Notes: generated from the letters alone by a model not told the origin. A DNA stretch of 64,000 nucleotides from Baylisascaris procyonis (GCA_037389465.1 JAZARR010000187.1:1922001-1986000); one strand, 5' to 3'; positions 1 to 13,100 are shown, counted from the stretch's first letter. Program-made: numbers and translations.

Positions 1-374
1 AAAAAAAATATGCAAATTCTTTGTTGATTATGTGGCTAAGTTTGTGACTGTTGTTTAAAGTCTAATTGATTCTGCAGCTTCGGCTATCGAAATAGTTAAG
101 AATCGGCACCTCAGGTGACTATTTTAGCTTGGATTACTGGAGTGGGTGGTCGTATTACGTAAGTCTGTTTATAAGAGAATTGGTAGATTCGGATTTGTTC
201 GAACCCAACCTTCAACTCATTTGTATTTTACTTCTTAGATTTACCTGAATCATTAGTGATCGAGGTAGGTGAATGAAAGCTTCCCGGCTGTCAATATAGT
301 AATGCCTATTCCGCTCGTGAATTTTCAAATTTTTATTAATTCTTTTCATGGTATTTGCTTCTTTTAGTTGAGGA
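1..374. other. Upstream region of the MTCH2-like gene
   Basis: No coding region is supported here. A good splice donor (GTAAGT) sits near 158 and a TTTTAG acceptor lies a few bases before the ATG at 375. The segment may therefore hold a 5' untranslated exon of the following gene. A single ATGCAAAT octamer lies at the very start. Confidence 0.3.
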
Positions 375-3300
375 ATGGCTACAGTGGGACGTACTCATGG
401 TCGTCGCTATTGTTGTGGTATGAACGATGAGGAGGTAAGTATCTATAGTAATGCTTGATAATCACTTAGTCCAACCAAACTTCATCTAGGCACTTGAGGT
501 TGAGGTTTTCGTTTACACTTGAGCTTGAGGTTTTCGTTTACACTTAAGCTTGAGGTTTTTGTTCCTTCTCACTTCTTCTTTAAAGAAACATCCGTCATCA
601 TAGAGCAGAGATTTTCTAAGTTTCCTTATAGTGTTCATTGCGTTCAGGTATGCTGTTATTGAGTTATGAATACCTGGTTCCCTATTCGTGATATAGAACG
701 CGGTAGTTGTTCACCACCTGGTTCCAGGTTACCGAAATACAACGAAATTAATATTTGCGTCGACCGTCGATTGTCACTAGAATAAACAAATTTCTGATTT
801 TTTTTTAGATTTCTAAATTTCAAAAAAAAAAAGAATACGCCAATTCCTTCTTCAATTTCAACAATGCCGCACTCTCCACTTTCAATTAGACATAGATTAT
901 TGTATCATTGAAATAATATTCCAAACAATCTCACAGCTTCAGACTACAACCCTATCATTTAGCTGTCAGTTGGTAATTGATGCACTCTATGCAGATTAAA
1001 TCCTTGGCGAATCATGATTTTGTACTTTATAGTAATCTTTTAAATTTATTCAATATTTTTTTTCCCCATTAAAGAGAGACATTAATAGCGAAACGAATGG
1101 ATTTCTTACACTTGTATAAATGCATATAACAATTTAAAAATGAATATTTTCTGATGTTAAACTTTTTCGACAAATAAAAACGCGAAATATTTTTGATTAT
1201 ATACTTCCGTTTTTACTGTATTATGGTTTTTGGTTCCAGCATTTTTGTCAATTCCACTTTTGTTGTTGTTGTTGTCATATTTGAGAGGAATATCTCCAAT
1301 ATAGCCATAGTTTTGGTGATGTGTTATATCTTTTGGCTGAGATTGGGCCAAGTCGAAGCCTGAATATCTGAGCAGGTGGCACCTGATACCTGAATCGTGA
1401 ACTGAATCGAGGATGAAGGCTTATTGTAGTTTTCATAATGGGTCAGCATTTGTAGTTTAACAATGATCCTTATTAATTTATCATATAATATAATATTTGA
1501 CATGATATTCATAAGCGATATTTGCAGGCAGCGAAGGCAGAGAAATATGCAAGTGAATTGATTATCAAAACGGGTGTAAGTGCAGTGTTATACCCATTAG
1601 CTAATATCAAAACTCTTTTTCAACTTGGATATGAGCCATTTCCGCTCACTACGGGAAAGATGTTCGGCATTGGTCGTGAGGCGTATTTCCTACCCAATGG
1701 ATTGAGCTATGGTAATCTTTTTTGTTTCATAATTTCCAACTCTGTGACTAGGGTATTGAGCTGAAGTTTCACTGAATTCAGTTAGATGTGCTATTGAATT
1801 TTTAATGCCTATTTTTTTTAAAATATATTAGCCGTCATAGTCATCGTTACTCTTTAGTGCAAGCACGGTTCATGAACAGTAAATTTTTCCAATTGTACGC
1901 ATTCTTTTCAACTTTGAGTTCTTAAAAAAATGAAATTATTGCAGTGAAATTTGTTGTTAGATTATTAATTGATGCTTTATAGGGCGCAGCATTTTGAAGA
2001 AACACGGTTGGTCGATGCTCTATAATGGTGTTGATGCAGCGATTGTGGCCACTCTACTTGGCGGAAGTGTCAGTTTTGCCACCTCAGTGGTATGCCTTTA
2101 CATTACTAGTTGACCTTCTTCGGTTGTTATCTATATTTGCGTTTGTTTACAATTTTTCTTGGAAATTTGCTCATCTATGAGGTTATTTGTAGCTCTTTGT
2201 TAAGTTTTGTGTTATAGATCAAGCCATGGCTAAGAGCCTTCATGGATGTTTTTCATTATTTAGTGCGAATGCTAGTATATTCTAGTCGTGAATTATGTTA
2301 AGTAGAACAGAAATGAGTGAAGCAAAAAAAAAAAACAAAACTTTCCTTCTTCAGCAGTTTAGTAATCGATTTCTTACCTATTCAACCTCGAGCGGTGATC
2401 AAATGAGTCAGTGAAATCCAAAGGTATTTAATATGCATTTTCACGGTCGTTCATTTAAATTTCTAGTATCTCGATCGATACTTCCCGGAGATCGGTGGGA
2501 AACCAGTGAATCTGGAGAAGGAGGAACGCGAATTGACTGACGAGGAGAGTGCACGTCGCCTATTGCGTTCGGCAATCCGTGAAACGGCGGCACGTACTGT
2601 GGGTGTTATCGTTGCTCGGCCTTTCACGGGTTTGTTATCTACTTGTGCATTACCTATTATACGTTTTATCCGCTAATATTTGCTAGATGGTAACGTTGCC
2701 GCCCGCAGATCTGTTGATTTTTGATTGCAATGCGAAACTTTCTAATATAATATTTTTGAACAATCACTTTTAGTTGAATGCGATTGCTTAAGAAGATATT
2801 CTCGGAATTAACTTCCTGAAGGCATTCAGCTTAACTTTGTGACCTATTCCTGAGAGCATTGGAGTTAGGTGATCTCCAGAAAACTCGTTCGCAACAATGA
2901 AAAGATTTTCGAGGCGCTCTGCTGTGTTACTACGGTTTCTGAAGTATTTTAGCTCTTACCTATTACGTAATACGTATGGAATGTTCAGAAGCAGTTGCTT
3001 AATTTCTGGATGAGGATAATTTTTAAAAATTTTTCTAGAGGGTTTATTTGAAATTCACCGGTATTTCTATATGAATTGGCTCAAATTAATTGCTACTAGT
3101 TGTAGTGATTATGGTACGCAAGGTGGCGCAGCTAATTGGAGGCGAAACGAAATATGGCGATGTCATTTCGTCTTTTTATTTAATTGGACGCGAAGAAGGC
3201 CCAATGGGATTCTTTTCGTAAGTTTATATTTCCAAACGTTAACCAAGAAGTCCATCTTTTTGTTTGTTTTTTTGTTTTGTTTTGTTTTTTTTTTTTTTTT

Positions 3301-6166
3301 GCAGATTTCGACTATACAATGTTTTTCCGTTTTTTTCTGCAGCATACCGTTTTTCACTAAATAGAAGAACAGGGTGTTGTGTTTACGATGTCTCTCCCTC
3401 CCTCCTCCCCCTCCTCTTCCCTCTCTCTCTCATCCGTGTTCAAAGCAATCGTTTTTGGAATAACGTTGGCGATCATTTCTGGCGTATTCTGATCTCATGA
3501 GTTGTGTTTTCGCATTATTTTAGCAAGCGAATCTCTCTTTAACGTTGTTGATGTAGATGATAGCTCTTAGGAAGTCTTCGCACTTATATTTATCTCATAA
3601 AGTGGAGATAAAGGATTTAAGTTCTTTTTTTTTTTTGAAAAATTGTAGAGAAGAAGACCGGTCGATTATTAATTTATTGGAAATAAAGTAATGATATTAT
3701 AGGGGATTGGTGCCACAAATCATTGCTGAGTTTATAACGGTATGGGGAGTGCATTCGCTTGTATATGCAGTTGAGCGTGGAATACTTCATGCTCAGGTGA
3801 ATATTTTTGCAGTTACATTTAATGATGTTTCATATTTGTGCTAATTCAATGTGACAGTTCCATTTTTTTAAATATTTATTTACGCAAAAGTTTTTTGAAG
3901 CATTTGAAAAGGTGGGAAGTTCTATATACCTGAATAACAATATTACGTCGATGGCGTTATGAAGTATGAGGTGTGAAGATGGGCCAAAACTTAAAAGTAC
4001 GAAAATAGGAAAGGTATGAGTTAATTGGAAGGATTTGATGTGTTCATATAAAACTGTTTTCATATATAAAAACGGCTGCAAAAGTTTTTTTTTTGGCTGA
4101 TATTAGCTCTTCATGGTGCATCGATATGAGAATCACACCCACGGTGATCGATCTTCAACTTCTGCCACTTATCCCTTCGTTTACTTGGTCTGGTGATTTC
4201 TAGACGAGCTTCGTGGTATGTTGGTAGTAGATATCAAAATTCGAACCATTAGAAAGGTCTTAAGTTGCGGTCAGCACAAAAGAATATTTGTTTCTGATGG
4301 AGGGAGGGAAGGAGAAGCTAAAAATTTTTGATATATTTCTATCAGACAATTTTTTATTTTCTTGGAGGTATGATTCCAAAACTTGTTTGCATTTATGCGC
4401 ATTTGCAATGTTTTTTAAGGGTCCACAGCAAGTGGAGGATGCAGATAGAGAAGAGTTTCTAACGTCAACGAAGAAGGTGCTTCATTTGGTGGCACCATTC
4501 ATCGTGAACACGTTCTCTTATCCGTATACTGTCGTCTCCACCGTTATGGCAGTTAGTGGATCTGGGTAATACCTCTTCTGCAATTTAATTTCTTTTTTTT
4601 TTTTTTTCATTTGACATCTGACCTATACAAATTCCAGCTGGGATCTCGGCGGATGAAGTAGAACTTCCAATCTGTTTTTTTTCTCTCCTAGCTTGCATTT
4701 AATGGTGGCCCACTGCTAGCTGAGATTAGTTGATCGATGTTCTTAGTGGTCGATGAAATGAACGTTTACCTTCTGTCGGATACGGCTGGATTACCTTTAT
4801 TGCTGGGCATTTCTTGTGGAGTCTTACCTGCATGAGGCAGGGCATCCTATACTCTTCTTTATGCAGCTTATTTCTTCATGCAATGCTTTCACTGCTCCCC
4901 CTGTCAACTCTTCACCATGAACCTTTATAAAGAGTCTATGCTTTGCAGTTGCTGCGCGTAGGACAATTGAATTGGAAAATTGAACTGATTCTCTTATTTC
5001 GTGTTTGTGATGCCTTTGCATCGCATCCCTTAGCCGATCGCATTTACAACTCCTTTCTAATGTCGTGAAGGAAGTTAAATTCTTCGCCAAGGCAAATGTA
5101 ATGCTTTTGATGGTCGTTTCGTTTATTCCACTTGAGTAAGCAATGAAGCGTTGATCCGCATTACTTTTGATTACTTTTATTTTGAAGTTGTTAATATTTA
5201 GACCCACTTTTCTGCTTCCGATTGGAGGCAGACGAGACGATAGTTTCGTAAATCCTTTTTATTACGTTTTTTTTCGCACTATCATTGCATTGAATTGACT
5301 TTAGTTGGCCGAAATTTTTGTGCATAATAGGTGTACTGAATGAATGGTGCAATCAAAACGTTCCAGAGTTTGTGTTCATCCGATTTCAATATAGAGTGAT
5401 GCCTTCTTTATCGGCCCTTTTACCATTTTTCATATGGGATAATGTGCCGTTGACTTCTCTGACGAACAGGGAATTGCTGATTCTTGCTAGCTTCAATTTT
5501 TTTGCTTCTGAACGTTGTTGTTCGAGGTGTACAAGCTTTATTGCTTTTTTATTTAAAATATTTTATTCAATCATTGAAGGTTGTTTTTTTTTTTCGAATA
5601 AGTAGTCAGAAAGGCGCGTTTAAATATGAATAAGTGAATTTCTATGCCAAGAGTCATTTCAGGAGAAAGCAGTTTCTCTTTAAAGTTGCGTGCATTAGGG
5701 CATTAATTTCCGGATGGTCGACATTTTTTATAAAAGGATCTGAAACTGCAATAGAGAATCAGTCTTATTTATCAGAATCATAGATATGTTGCATGATGTT
5801 TAGAGGTGGGATACGTTGGGATTTATAAGTGATAAGCCTGTAGAAATGACGTCATTAGGGTTTTGCTTCTGGATAGAGTTGGAGTTTTTCAGGTTAGATG
5901 CGCTAGCCCACTCTACTTGCCTGGAGAAATTTTTTTGTTTTATTTGAATGTTGATATACTCTGCTCTTAATTTGTGTAAATTAAGGCTTGCGATTTCGAT
6001 GCTTCCATACAGTCCGGCATTCAACGTATGGCAGGATGCATGGTATTACCTGATGCCGATTCAGGGATTGAAGAGAGGTGCGCGCATGTTCTACAGAAAT
6101 TATTCAGGCGCGGTAACGGTCGGTCCTAATAGAGAGCTTTATGCGTCCAACAAGTATTTCATTTGA
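375..6166 (+). CDS. mtch-1: MTCH2-like mitochondrial carrier homologue (8 exons)
   Basis: Exons: 375-434, 1528-1711, 1983-2089, 2467-2629, 3106-3217, 3703-3796, 4420-4565 (or from 4429) and 5986-6166, giving about 348 aa. All junctions are GT/AG and keep frame. Recognised by YPLANIKTLFQLGYEP, close to the first repeat of MTCH2, by GFF(S)GLVPQIIAEF in the middle, and by GLAISMLPYSPAFNVW near the end, matching the MTCH2 'LAGG..PPYSP' segment. MTCH proteins are degenerate SLC25 carriers of the outer mitochondrial membrane; MTCH2 acts as an insertase for tail-anchored proteins and in BID-dependent apoptosis. The canonical PxDxxK carrier signature is lost, as is usual in this family (PLANIK; PFTVVMVR). 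The N-terminal 20 residues (exon 1) are not recognised and that start is the weakest part. Slightly longer than human MTCH2 (303 aa). The symbol follows the C. elegans orthologue name. Confidence 0.9.
491..560. repeat. 25-bp minisatellite, about 2.8 copies
   Basis: Direct repeats of a 25-bp unit (CACTTGAG-N-TTGAGGTTTTC...) start at 491, 516 and 541, in intron 1 of the MTCH2-like gene. Units differ at one or two positions. Confidence 0.8.
4824..5207 (-). CDS. Uncertain nested ORF in an intron of the MTCH2-like gene
   Basis: An open frame of 127 codons lies on the opposite strand inside intron 7 of the MTCH2-like gene. Its composition is balanced rather than low-complexity (for example HHKHEIRESVQFSN, GGAVKALHEEI), which is unusual for chance frames in this AT-rich DNA. 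It opens at a GTG just after an AG (SRKV context), so it could be an internal or terminal exon rather than a complete gene. I do not recognise the family. It could be a nested gene exon, an eroded retrocopy or a chance frame. Confidence 0.25.
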   Translation of the reverse strand: MGLNINNFKIKVIKSNADQRFIAYSSGINETTIKSITFALAKNLTSFTTLERSCKCDRLRDAMQRHHKHEIRESVQFSNSIVLRAATAKHRLFIKVHGEELTGGAVKALHEEISCIKKSIGCPASCR

Positions 6167-7347
6167 GGTAAGCATGTTTCGATTTATAGTATTTTCTTTG
6201 GTTTGTTTGGTTTGATGTTTGACTTCGTAGTAGACGGTATCTACGAACAGGCATATCACAATGGAGGACAAGGAGGGGGTTTTTGGACCAGATAATCCCC
6301 CTAATGATCCTCTTGTTGATAGAGAAAAAGCGTCTCGCGTTTTTGCTTTGTTTTTTTTTAATGTTTTCCTTTTTAAATTAAGAAACTAACAAAATGATCT
6401 CATTTTATGTGCATCTGTATAATTTCGTCTGTTTTTTCTTAAATTCCCGAGACTTTCACTTCGATTTCAAGCGTAAGTTCTACAACCTGTATTGAATCCT
6501 TCGAGGGTAAGGCCCATGATCTCGACTGTCTCCTTCAAGGATAAGGCTTGCAACTTCAGTTTGACCTTCGAGGTTGAGGTCAGGGTGCGCTCGAGCAAAT
6601 TGTTCTATTTGCGACAGTCTTGGGCTTTACCATGAAGCCAACCCTCCTTTTCATATTCAGGGATCAGAAAAAAAGTGCGACACTTTCGGACAACATAATT
6701 TGTTAATTCACAGTTTGGAAGAATGTTTGGGTGTGTTGAAATATAAGGAACTTATTCAGACGATTGTGTTGTTGTGATACGAGATTCTCCATGCATCTCA
6801 TTGAAAATGTGAATTTCAGGTCGGGCTTGTATCATCAACGAGTATATCATTCAAATAGGACGTTGCAAGTATATACCGGGCCGATCTTTGTTTAAAAATT
6901 TCCCTTTGCCTCAATTATACTATTCCCACAGTCGAGTTGTTGCATTTTTCGATTCCCGAAGAAGTTGTGTTCATTACTGCGATTGCAGTTTCGCGCTCGT
7001 TCGGAGTGTTGACCCTGTGAAAATAATCTCATATATGATATAGCTACAATTTAGATATGCGACGCATAAAATCGTATAGAATATTTTGTTCGTTTATTGC
7101 TTAGATAGTCAATCCGGCGATTCCAATTATTGTTAATAAAGTGTGCTTGAGGTTTAAATTAAATGTTTATTGTAGCCGTTTTTGAGGAATAAAGTTATTT
7201 TATTTACTTTGTATTGATTTTTGATTTTGTGATGAAAGGTTTGTTCTTAATGAAAATATTATTTGCTTGAGGGGATTTGAACCGAAACTGGTAGTAGTAA
7301 TCTTTATTCATACAACAAAGAAAGCATGGAATTAAATGTACAGTACA

Positions 7348-7350
<3 letters not shown>
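6167..7350. other. 3' flank of the MTCH2-like gene, no gene seen
   Basis: AT-rich sequence following the stop codon. Short frames here have no recognisable motif. AATAAA occurs near 7187, which is far for a 3' end, so the transcript end is not located. Confidence 0.4.

Positions 7351-7392
<42 letters not shown>
7351..7392. repeat. (TA)n microsatellite
   Basis: About 21 perfect TA units. It lies on the 3' side of the reverse-transcriptase remnant that follows, in that remnant's orientation. Confidence 0.95.
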
Positions 7393-7394
<2 letters not shown>

Positions 7395-7506
7395 GTAGCA
7401 CGCAACCATGCGTTCCGAAAAGATGGTTAATGGAAGCAAATGTTAGGGATCATGAGAAATAGAGACAGTAGGAATGTTGAAGAAAAGAAATATATATGAT
7501 GATTAA

Positions 7507-7764
7507 TCACAACTGATATGAGGCGCATATCACTGATAGATCACACTGCTGGAAACATCTCTTAAAGAATGATAAATTAGCAACCATTACCATATCATAC
7601 GGCAAATAGTTCCATATGGGAACAACACGGTCAATAAAAGGGTTGAACATATCAATTCGATTAGTTGATTTCCTTTCAATTTGAAGAGGTTTAAGTGTCG
7701 AGTGCAATGCAAACTTTATAAAGGAGAAAATACTCTCAAATGGAATGCCTGAATAAACCTTCAA
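7507..7764 (-). pseudogene. Remnant of a LINE reverse transcriptase C-terminus
   Basis: The frame has no start of its own and ends at a stop at 7507. It contains FIDRVVPIWNYLPYDMV followed by LSFFKRCF. This matches the conserved end of non-LTR reverse transcriptases, typically 'FF..RVV..WN.LP..VV....V..FK..L', just before the ORF2 stop. No catalytic YADD region or endonuclease is visible upstream on this strand, so this is a 5'-truncated, dead copy. The (TA)n run at 7351-7392 lies about 115 bp downstream in element orientation and could be the simple-repeat tail. Confidence 0.6.
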
Positions 7765-8336
7765 CGATCTTAAAACATAAATGTAAATCGAATTGAGCTC
7801 TTCGATGCTACAGACGTTTTTAATCGTCGATTATTTTACAGAACTGAATGTATTCGTTTGAGGAAATGCTTTGTCTACCTTCAACAAGTTTATGTCGCCT
7901 CACATTACAAAATATTTTGGAACTCATTATATAGTGGAATGATTTACATTATTTAATTGTATTAGAATAATAAAGAATAGTCGAGTGTAATTAATATTTA
8001 CTGCATAATCGTAGACTACTTCACAATTAATGCTGGTTCTTTGAAAGTTAATAAACTTAGTAACTTTTACCTCTTGTGGTTCTATTCGAGGTTGTACTGT
8101 AGATATGGAGTACAAGTAATGACACTCAAGATTTATTTAGCAGAAAAGCGACAAGGTAATTCAATAAAGACCTTTAATAGATTCGATTAACAAAGAAAGA
8201 TCATCGACTGCTTGCAATACGTTCAATTAGAGATGTATTCCTATAGTGAAGAAAATAACGAATCGCCTTTCGATTTATTGATCGATCGCCGAAAAATATC
8301 GTATTTGGAAATATTTAGATTAAAATTCCCCATATA

Positions 8337-8624
8337 TCAGATACGATACTCGGTTTGCGGTATGTATGCCCATACGCAGGGAATGGATACGGTGAATAAA
8401 GCCCTACAAGCACTCACATATCTTATCTCTTTCGTCTCTTTGGTGCAATATCGTATATACCGACCTGTGTGACTAAAACTACTGCATGAACAGGTGTATA
8501 TTAAATCAATGCAACATCTTTGACCAGTGTTACATTGAATTTGCCCACTCGAACAAAACGCTTTGAATATTTGCGTTTGCAGAGTCGATCCCATAGGGTT
8601 TATGGAAAAAATAAATTTATGCAT
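8337..8624 (-). CDS. Uncertain small cysteine-rich ORF
   Basis: ATG at 8624, 95 codons. The middle has six cysteines in the order C-x6-C-x5-CC-x6-C-x-C (within KAFCSSGQIQCNTGQRCC and following residues), the spacing class of inhibitor-cystine-knot peptides. The N-terminus is only weakly signal-like. The cysteine segment could instead be one exon of a larger secreted protein, or chance. Nothing else in the neighbourhood supports a gene. Confidence 0.22.
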   Translation of the reverse strand: MHKFIFSINPMGSTLQTQIFKAFCSSGQIQCNTGQRCCIDLIYTCSCSSFSHTGRYIRYCTKETKEIRYVSACRALFTVSIPCVWAYIPQTEYRI

Positions 8625-10185
8625 CAATTCTCAACTGTTCTTTATTTGTTGATCAAGAAAATCTGAATTAACTTCTGAGCGAGGTGCATTGCCAAATGAC
8701 TGTCGCATACTTCCTTTGCGCAGAATGTGTTCATTTTGTGGGATTTTTTAAAAGCTTTAATGGTCAACTTCGATGGAGAAGACTTCCCTCACCTCTAATG
8801 AAGGTGATGGAATGGACAAAGCTTTAAGCTGCTAATACCTTAAGTTTGCTTTAGATTTGACAGGTTTGATACGTCTTTTCGAATTTTATGACGAAAGGTG
8901 AAGTGGACTGACCAAGGTCCACTTCCTACCGCCAAAGTTTATAAGGAGAGGATTATTCGGTGGGAGGTTTATTCGAGACTTTACGGTATTATACTGTAAC
9001 CCACACATTTTCATTCAGCCACAAAACGCAGCAGTTGTTTATACAGTGACCATCACGAAGCATTAATTAATCCTATTTTTCCAAACAGCTTATCTACCTA
9101 CCCATATCGTGGACTGGCTAATTGTCATCCCACTTCGTGATATTCACCCACATGGCTTCTGAAGGCCCCAATATAGGATTTAAATAGCGTAACGCTTATT
9201 ATCAAACGCCCCTCAAATCCAACAGAGGTTTTATTACTTCGTAACGGGATCGCATGACCATATATTTCAAATTTCGTTCTTCTCTTTTCCAGACATCGGT
9301 TTTAATAAATATTTCTTCTAAAACTAAACAAGTACCATAAGTAACATTCAACTGAAAATAACCCCAATCATTGTAACCTTTTGAGTAACACCTCGATGAT
9401 AATGGCAATTATGTGTAATACACAATATATTTTACCCGAAATCAAGAAAAAATAAAAATCGATAGCCGTAATAGTAAAAGGTCAAAGTTCACTGTTTATT
9501 ACAATTAAAATCATAACGAATGCACATATATTACTTCCTCTTATCCATTAACCAACAAAATAAACAATGAGTGCATATCATCTCCAATAAAATCAACACT
9601 GCTAAACGATGCTGACATGAGCATTGCCTTACTTCAAATATTATTCCCTCCTATATAAATTTAGTAACGAATGAGGTGTTGCATAAGGATGAGTTAGTAG
9701 ATGGGGAGGAAAAAGGGAGGCAAAGACGAGAACAATCCTTTCACAGAAGTTTTAAAAAGTTTTAAATGTCCTCCCCCTCCCTTTCAGGTAAATTTTCTGA
9801 AAATCTTTAGCCCAGGTGAACAATATTAACACCACGAGAATCCGAAATCTATGGCTAGATTTAAGTGAGGAAATTGGGCTACAAAGTAAAACGACGCACT
9901 TTACCTAACTGACGTTGTACTGATTTCATCTAAAATCAATACAGAGAATAAATAAATGCCACAACTTTACCGGAAACTACCGAAAAAAAAGAACGATCCT
10001 AACTGCTTATTGTAATTATTTAAAAGTTCTTGAATATAAATAAAAAATCGCAGCCCTAGCAATAAATTGATTTTTCGTCCCCCACCCCCTAGCCAGATTG
10101 AGTGACACCCCATAATAATCATCTACTTCCTGTATCAAACATGCCACTTCCTTATCCACTCTACTTTCACATAAAACTGGCAGCA
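8625..10185. other. Intergenic DNA, no gene seen
   Basis: AT-rich sequence between the cysteine-rich frame and the 3' end of SRP72. Short frames show no recognisable motif. The SRP72 3' UTR must lie in its upper part. Confidence 0.4.
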
Positions 10186-13100
10186 CTACCACTTATTGCC
10201 AGCCTTTTTCTTCTTCTTTTTTGGTTGCTGCCCAGCTGGCCGTTGCTGTCGTGGTCCTTCTGTGGTGCCCATTACAGGTGTTGGTTTCGGTGAATTTTCC
10301 AATTTGGTTGAAACACTGTCTCTGAAATCGACCACAGTCAATTAACCGGAATCCTAATTCATTAAAATAAACAAGTACTACTTCAAAAAGGCAATGAATA
10401 TATCTCTTTACTAAAGATATTTCTCAAAAATCGCTATGAATTCTACTTTTTTGAGAAAACTGAGCTGAAGTTTTGAAAAACAAACCCTGAATCAAAAAAA
10501 AACTGAAGAAGAATTAGAGCGAAGGTAATCACATTTATATGAAGTTGTATTAGCAGCATACCTCTGTTCCACACCATCCCGGTTTCTCACAGATATTACA
10601 ATCAACAGTAAAAAGAAAGAAGGCAAACTGAAAATTTCCGGAACCAGAACCTCAGGTTCACGTTTGCCATTCAACCAATATTCTTCAAAGATGTGACCAA
10701 TTCATTTAATGCCCCTCACCTAACCATCCAAAACCGCACTATAAATATACAAATAAATTAATGAACATCATCATAAAAGCTTAACAATGCCAACGAAAAT
10801 CCTCTCATATCCCTCCCCTCCTCTCAGTGCAACTCAGAATAAAACAACTCACAATTGAGGAGACGCAGTAGTGGTGCCTTGAGTTCCACGTCCAATTTCA
10901 CGATCTTTGTGCTTCTTATTGAGTTTCTTCTTATATGCAGTTCTCTCTTGTTTTGGCAACCATCTCTCCGGATCAGGCGGCACTTTCGGGTCATAATTCT
11001 TCGGCAATATAATCTTACGCTTTCTCTTCCGTTTACGAAGTTTCCCAGTAACTATTTCCTGAAATTGATTTCATTTTTGTACACTTACTTCCGCCTTAAA
11101 GGAACATCCCGTAGAAAAACTTGGATCACCTCTAATAAACCCTCCCAAATATACAGCGAGCATAAAAGAGATATAAAACACAGCAATCATTACCGTATCT
11201 TGCACCTCCACCTTGTTGTCCTTCTTTTGCCTGTATCTTTCTCCGTACAGAATCCAATCGGAGCGTTCAAGCGCATCGATATCGACATCAGATGCATCCT
11301 TCTGTGGAAAAACACGTGACGTTAGCTCCTCGGCTCGTTTCGTATCGAATGCCGAATAGGCTTTAATAAGACGGCACAGAATTTGCATATCGTCCGGTCG
11401 AATTGCCGAAAGACGTTGCAAACAACTCACTGCAGCCGGATAGTCTCCAAGATGTACGTTTAACGATGCAGCTTGCTCCAACACAACTCCCAACAGACTA
11501 TCTTCTTTAGCTTCGGATACCGCCTTCGAGAGAAGATCCAAAGCTGCCTGCAACGTTCATCCTTGATTTACCGTATATTCTTTAGTACAGCCCCAAGGCT
11601 TTAAAGTTTATTCCGAAGTGAACGGTTGGATTTATCGCAGAGTCGGGTCGTGCCTTTCAACTCTTGATGAATTTCAATTGACACTACGAGATAAAAACTT
11701 GCTTCTAGTTCTCATGCAGCAACATATTTTCAGTTCATCGAGTAGCTTTTTTGTAGAGAATCTGATCTCCTAAGGCAATCAACATATGCCACTCAAATGG
11801 AAAGTTTAAGTAAGAGAAGGTATCAACGGTTAAAGTGCTGAATACTATCGGTCATGATAATATAGGAGTGAATTCATCGAGCAAACCAGAGAAAACCATT
11901 AACCCGTCGGCACCATCAAATTGGAAATCTTCCAAGTTGTTAAAAATGTGTTGGTTCCACTAAATTTCGTCGGTATATCCAGACCACCCATGAGCTGCAA
12001 GCATCCACATTCTCGAACATTCTTCCACAACCTGATATCACAAACCTAATCATACAGGTTCACTCTAATATTGAAGTGGATACACTAGAGAGTTATTTCG
12101 CGCAAATTGGCAGATGCAATTAAGACTGTCAATTCAATTTTGTGTCCCATCCCCTTCCCCCATCACATTACAAAAAAGCTTTCGTTGCCCAATTTTGCTT
12201 GCAAACAAGTGCTCTTCGCTCCGCCATTTAATTTATAATACGCTTTAAATACATTCGATATTAGACAGCTCGATTAGCGATTATTCACTTCGATTTAATT
12301 CACTCTTTAAAAAATCATTACCGACTTTTGCAACGTTCTTTTAAGTGCACTTTTACCTTTAATTAACCTGTTCATAATTCTCAATTAATGTGAAATATTT
12401 CGAACTTGAATTCAGTATGTAAGTTCTTCCCGTTTCGCTCCTTTTGAAGGATGGAAAATATTTCTAATCGACCTCAAATCTGTCAGTTTTTATTCACAGC
12501 GAAACAGTTGTGACCTGGATTCCGTTCGAGCAATCATCACATGCATTCACCTCACCAATTTGTCAGTGCCAATTTCACAGTGTTCTCTGTTTATGGTACT
12601 ACCTTTTAAATAAGGATTTGAGCATTAAAATTTTCATTAACAACGAAGAGAATCACCTTTTTCTGATTGGTTGCCAAGAGCAAAGCAATACGTAACTGCA
12701 AAATAGCAGGACGATTGGCCAACTCGGATGGGATCTCTTGCAGCGCTTTACAAGCTTCTTCTAATTTCCCTATAAACATTCCTCTTAAATAATAATATTA
12801 AGGAAGTGCATTATCTTCATAATCAAATTGTTCAACAATAAGTGCCGCTAGTCTGCAATTTGCATATTTCTAAATATCGCATTTTTTTTCTTCAAAAACA
12901 CAACTCAAATATTGGGAAGGGTTGTGGACCCCACGTAGAAATCACCCCCCCCCCCCCCACCAAAAACTCAACATTCAGTAAACATTCATGTCAAACTGGC
13001 TCTTTGAAATTCGCAATCGACATAACAAAGAGCAGAAAAAATTATAGATACTCCGTTTCCCCTACATCCCCAACAAAACTCCAGTAAAAAAAACAAAGAA

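Noticed and set aside
10855..11319. 154-codon plus-strand ORF
   Set aside because: Antisense to SRP72 exons 10853-11058 and 11194-11547 with the intron between; a shadow of real coding sequence.
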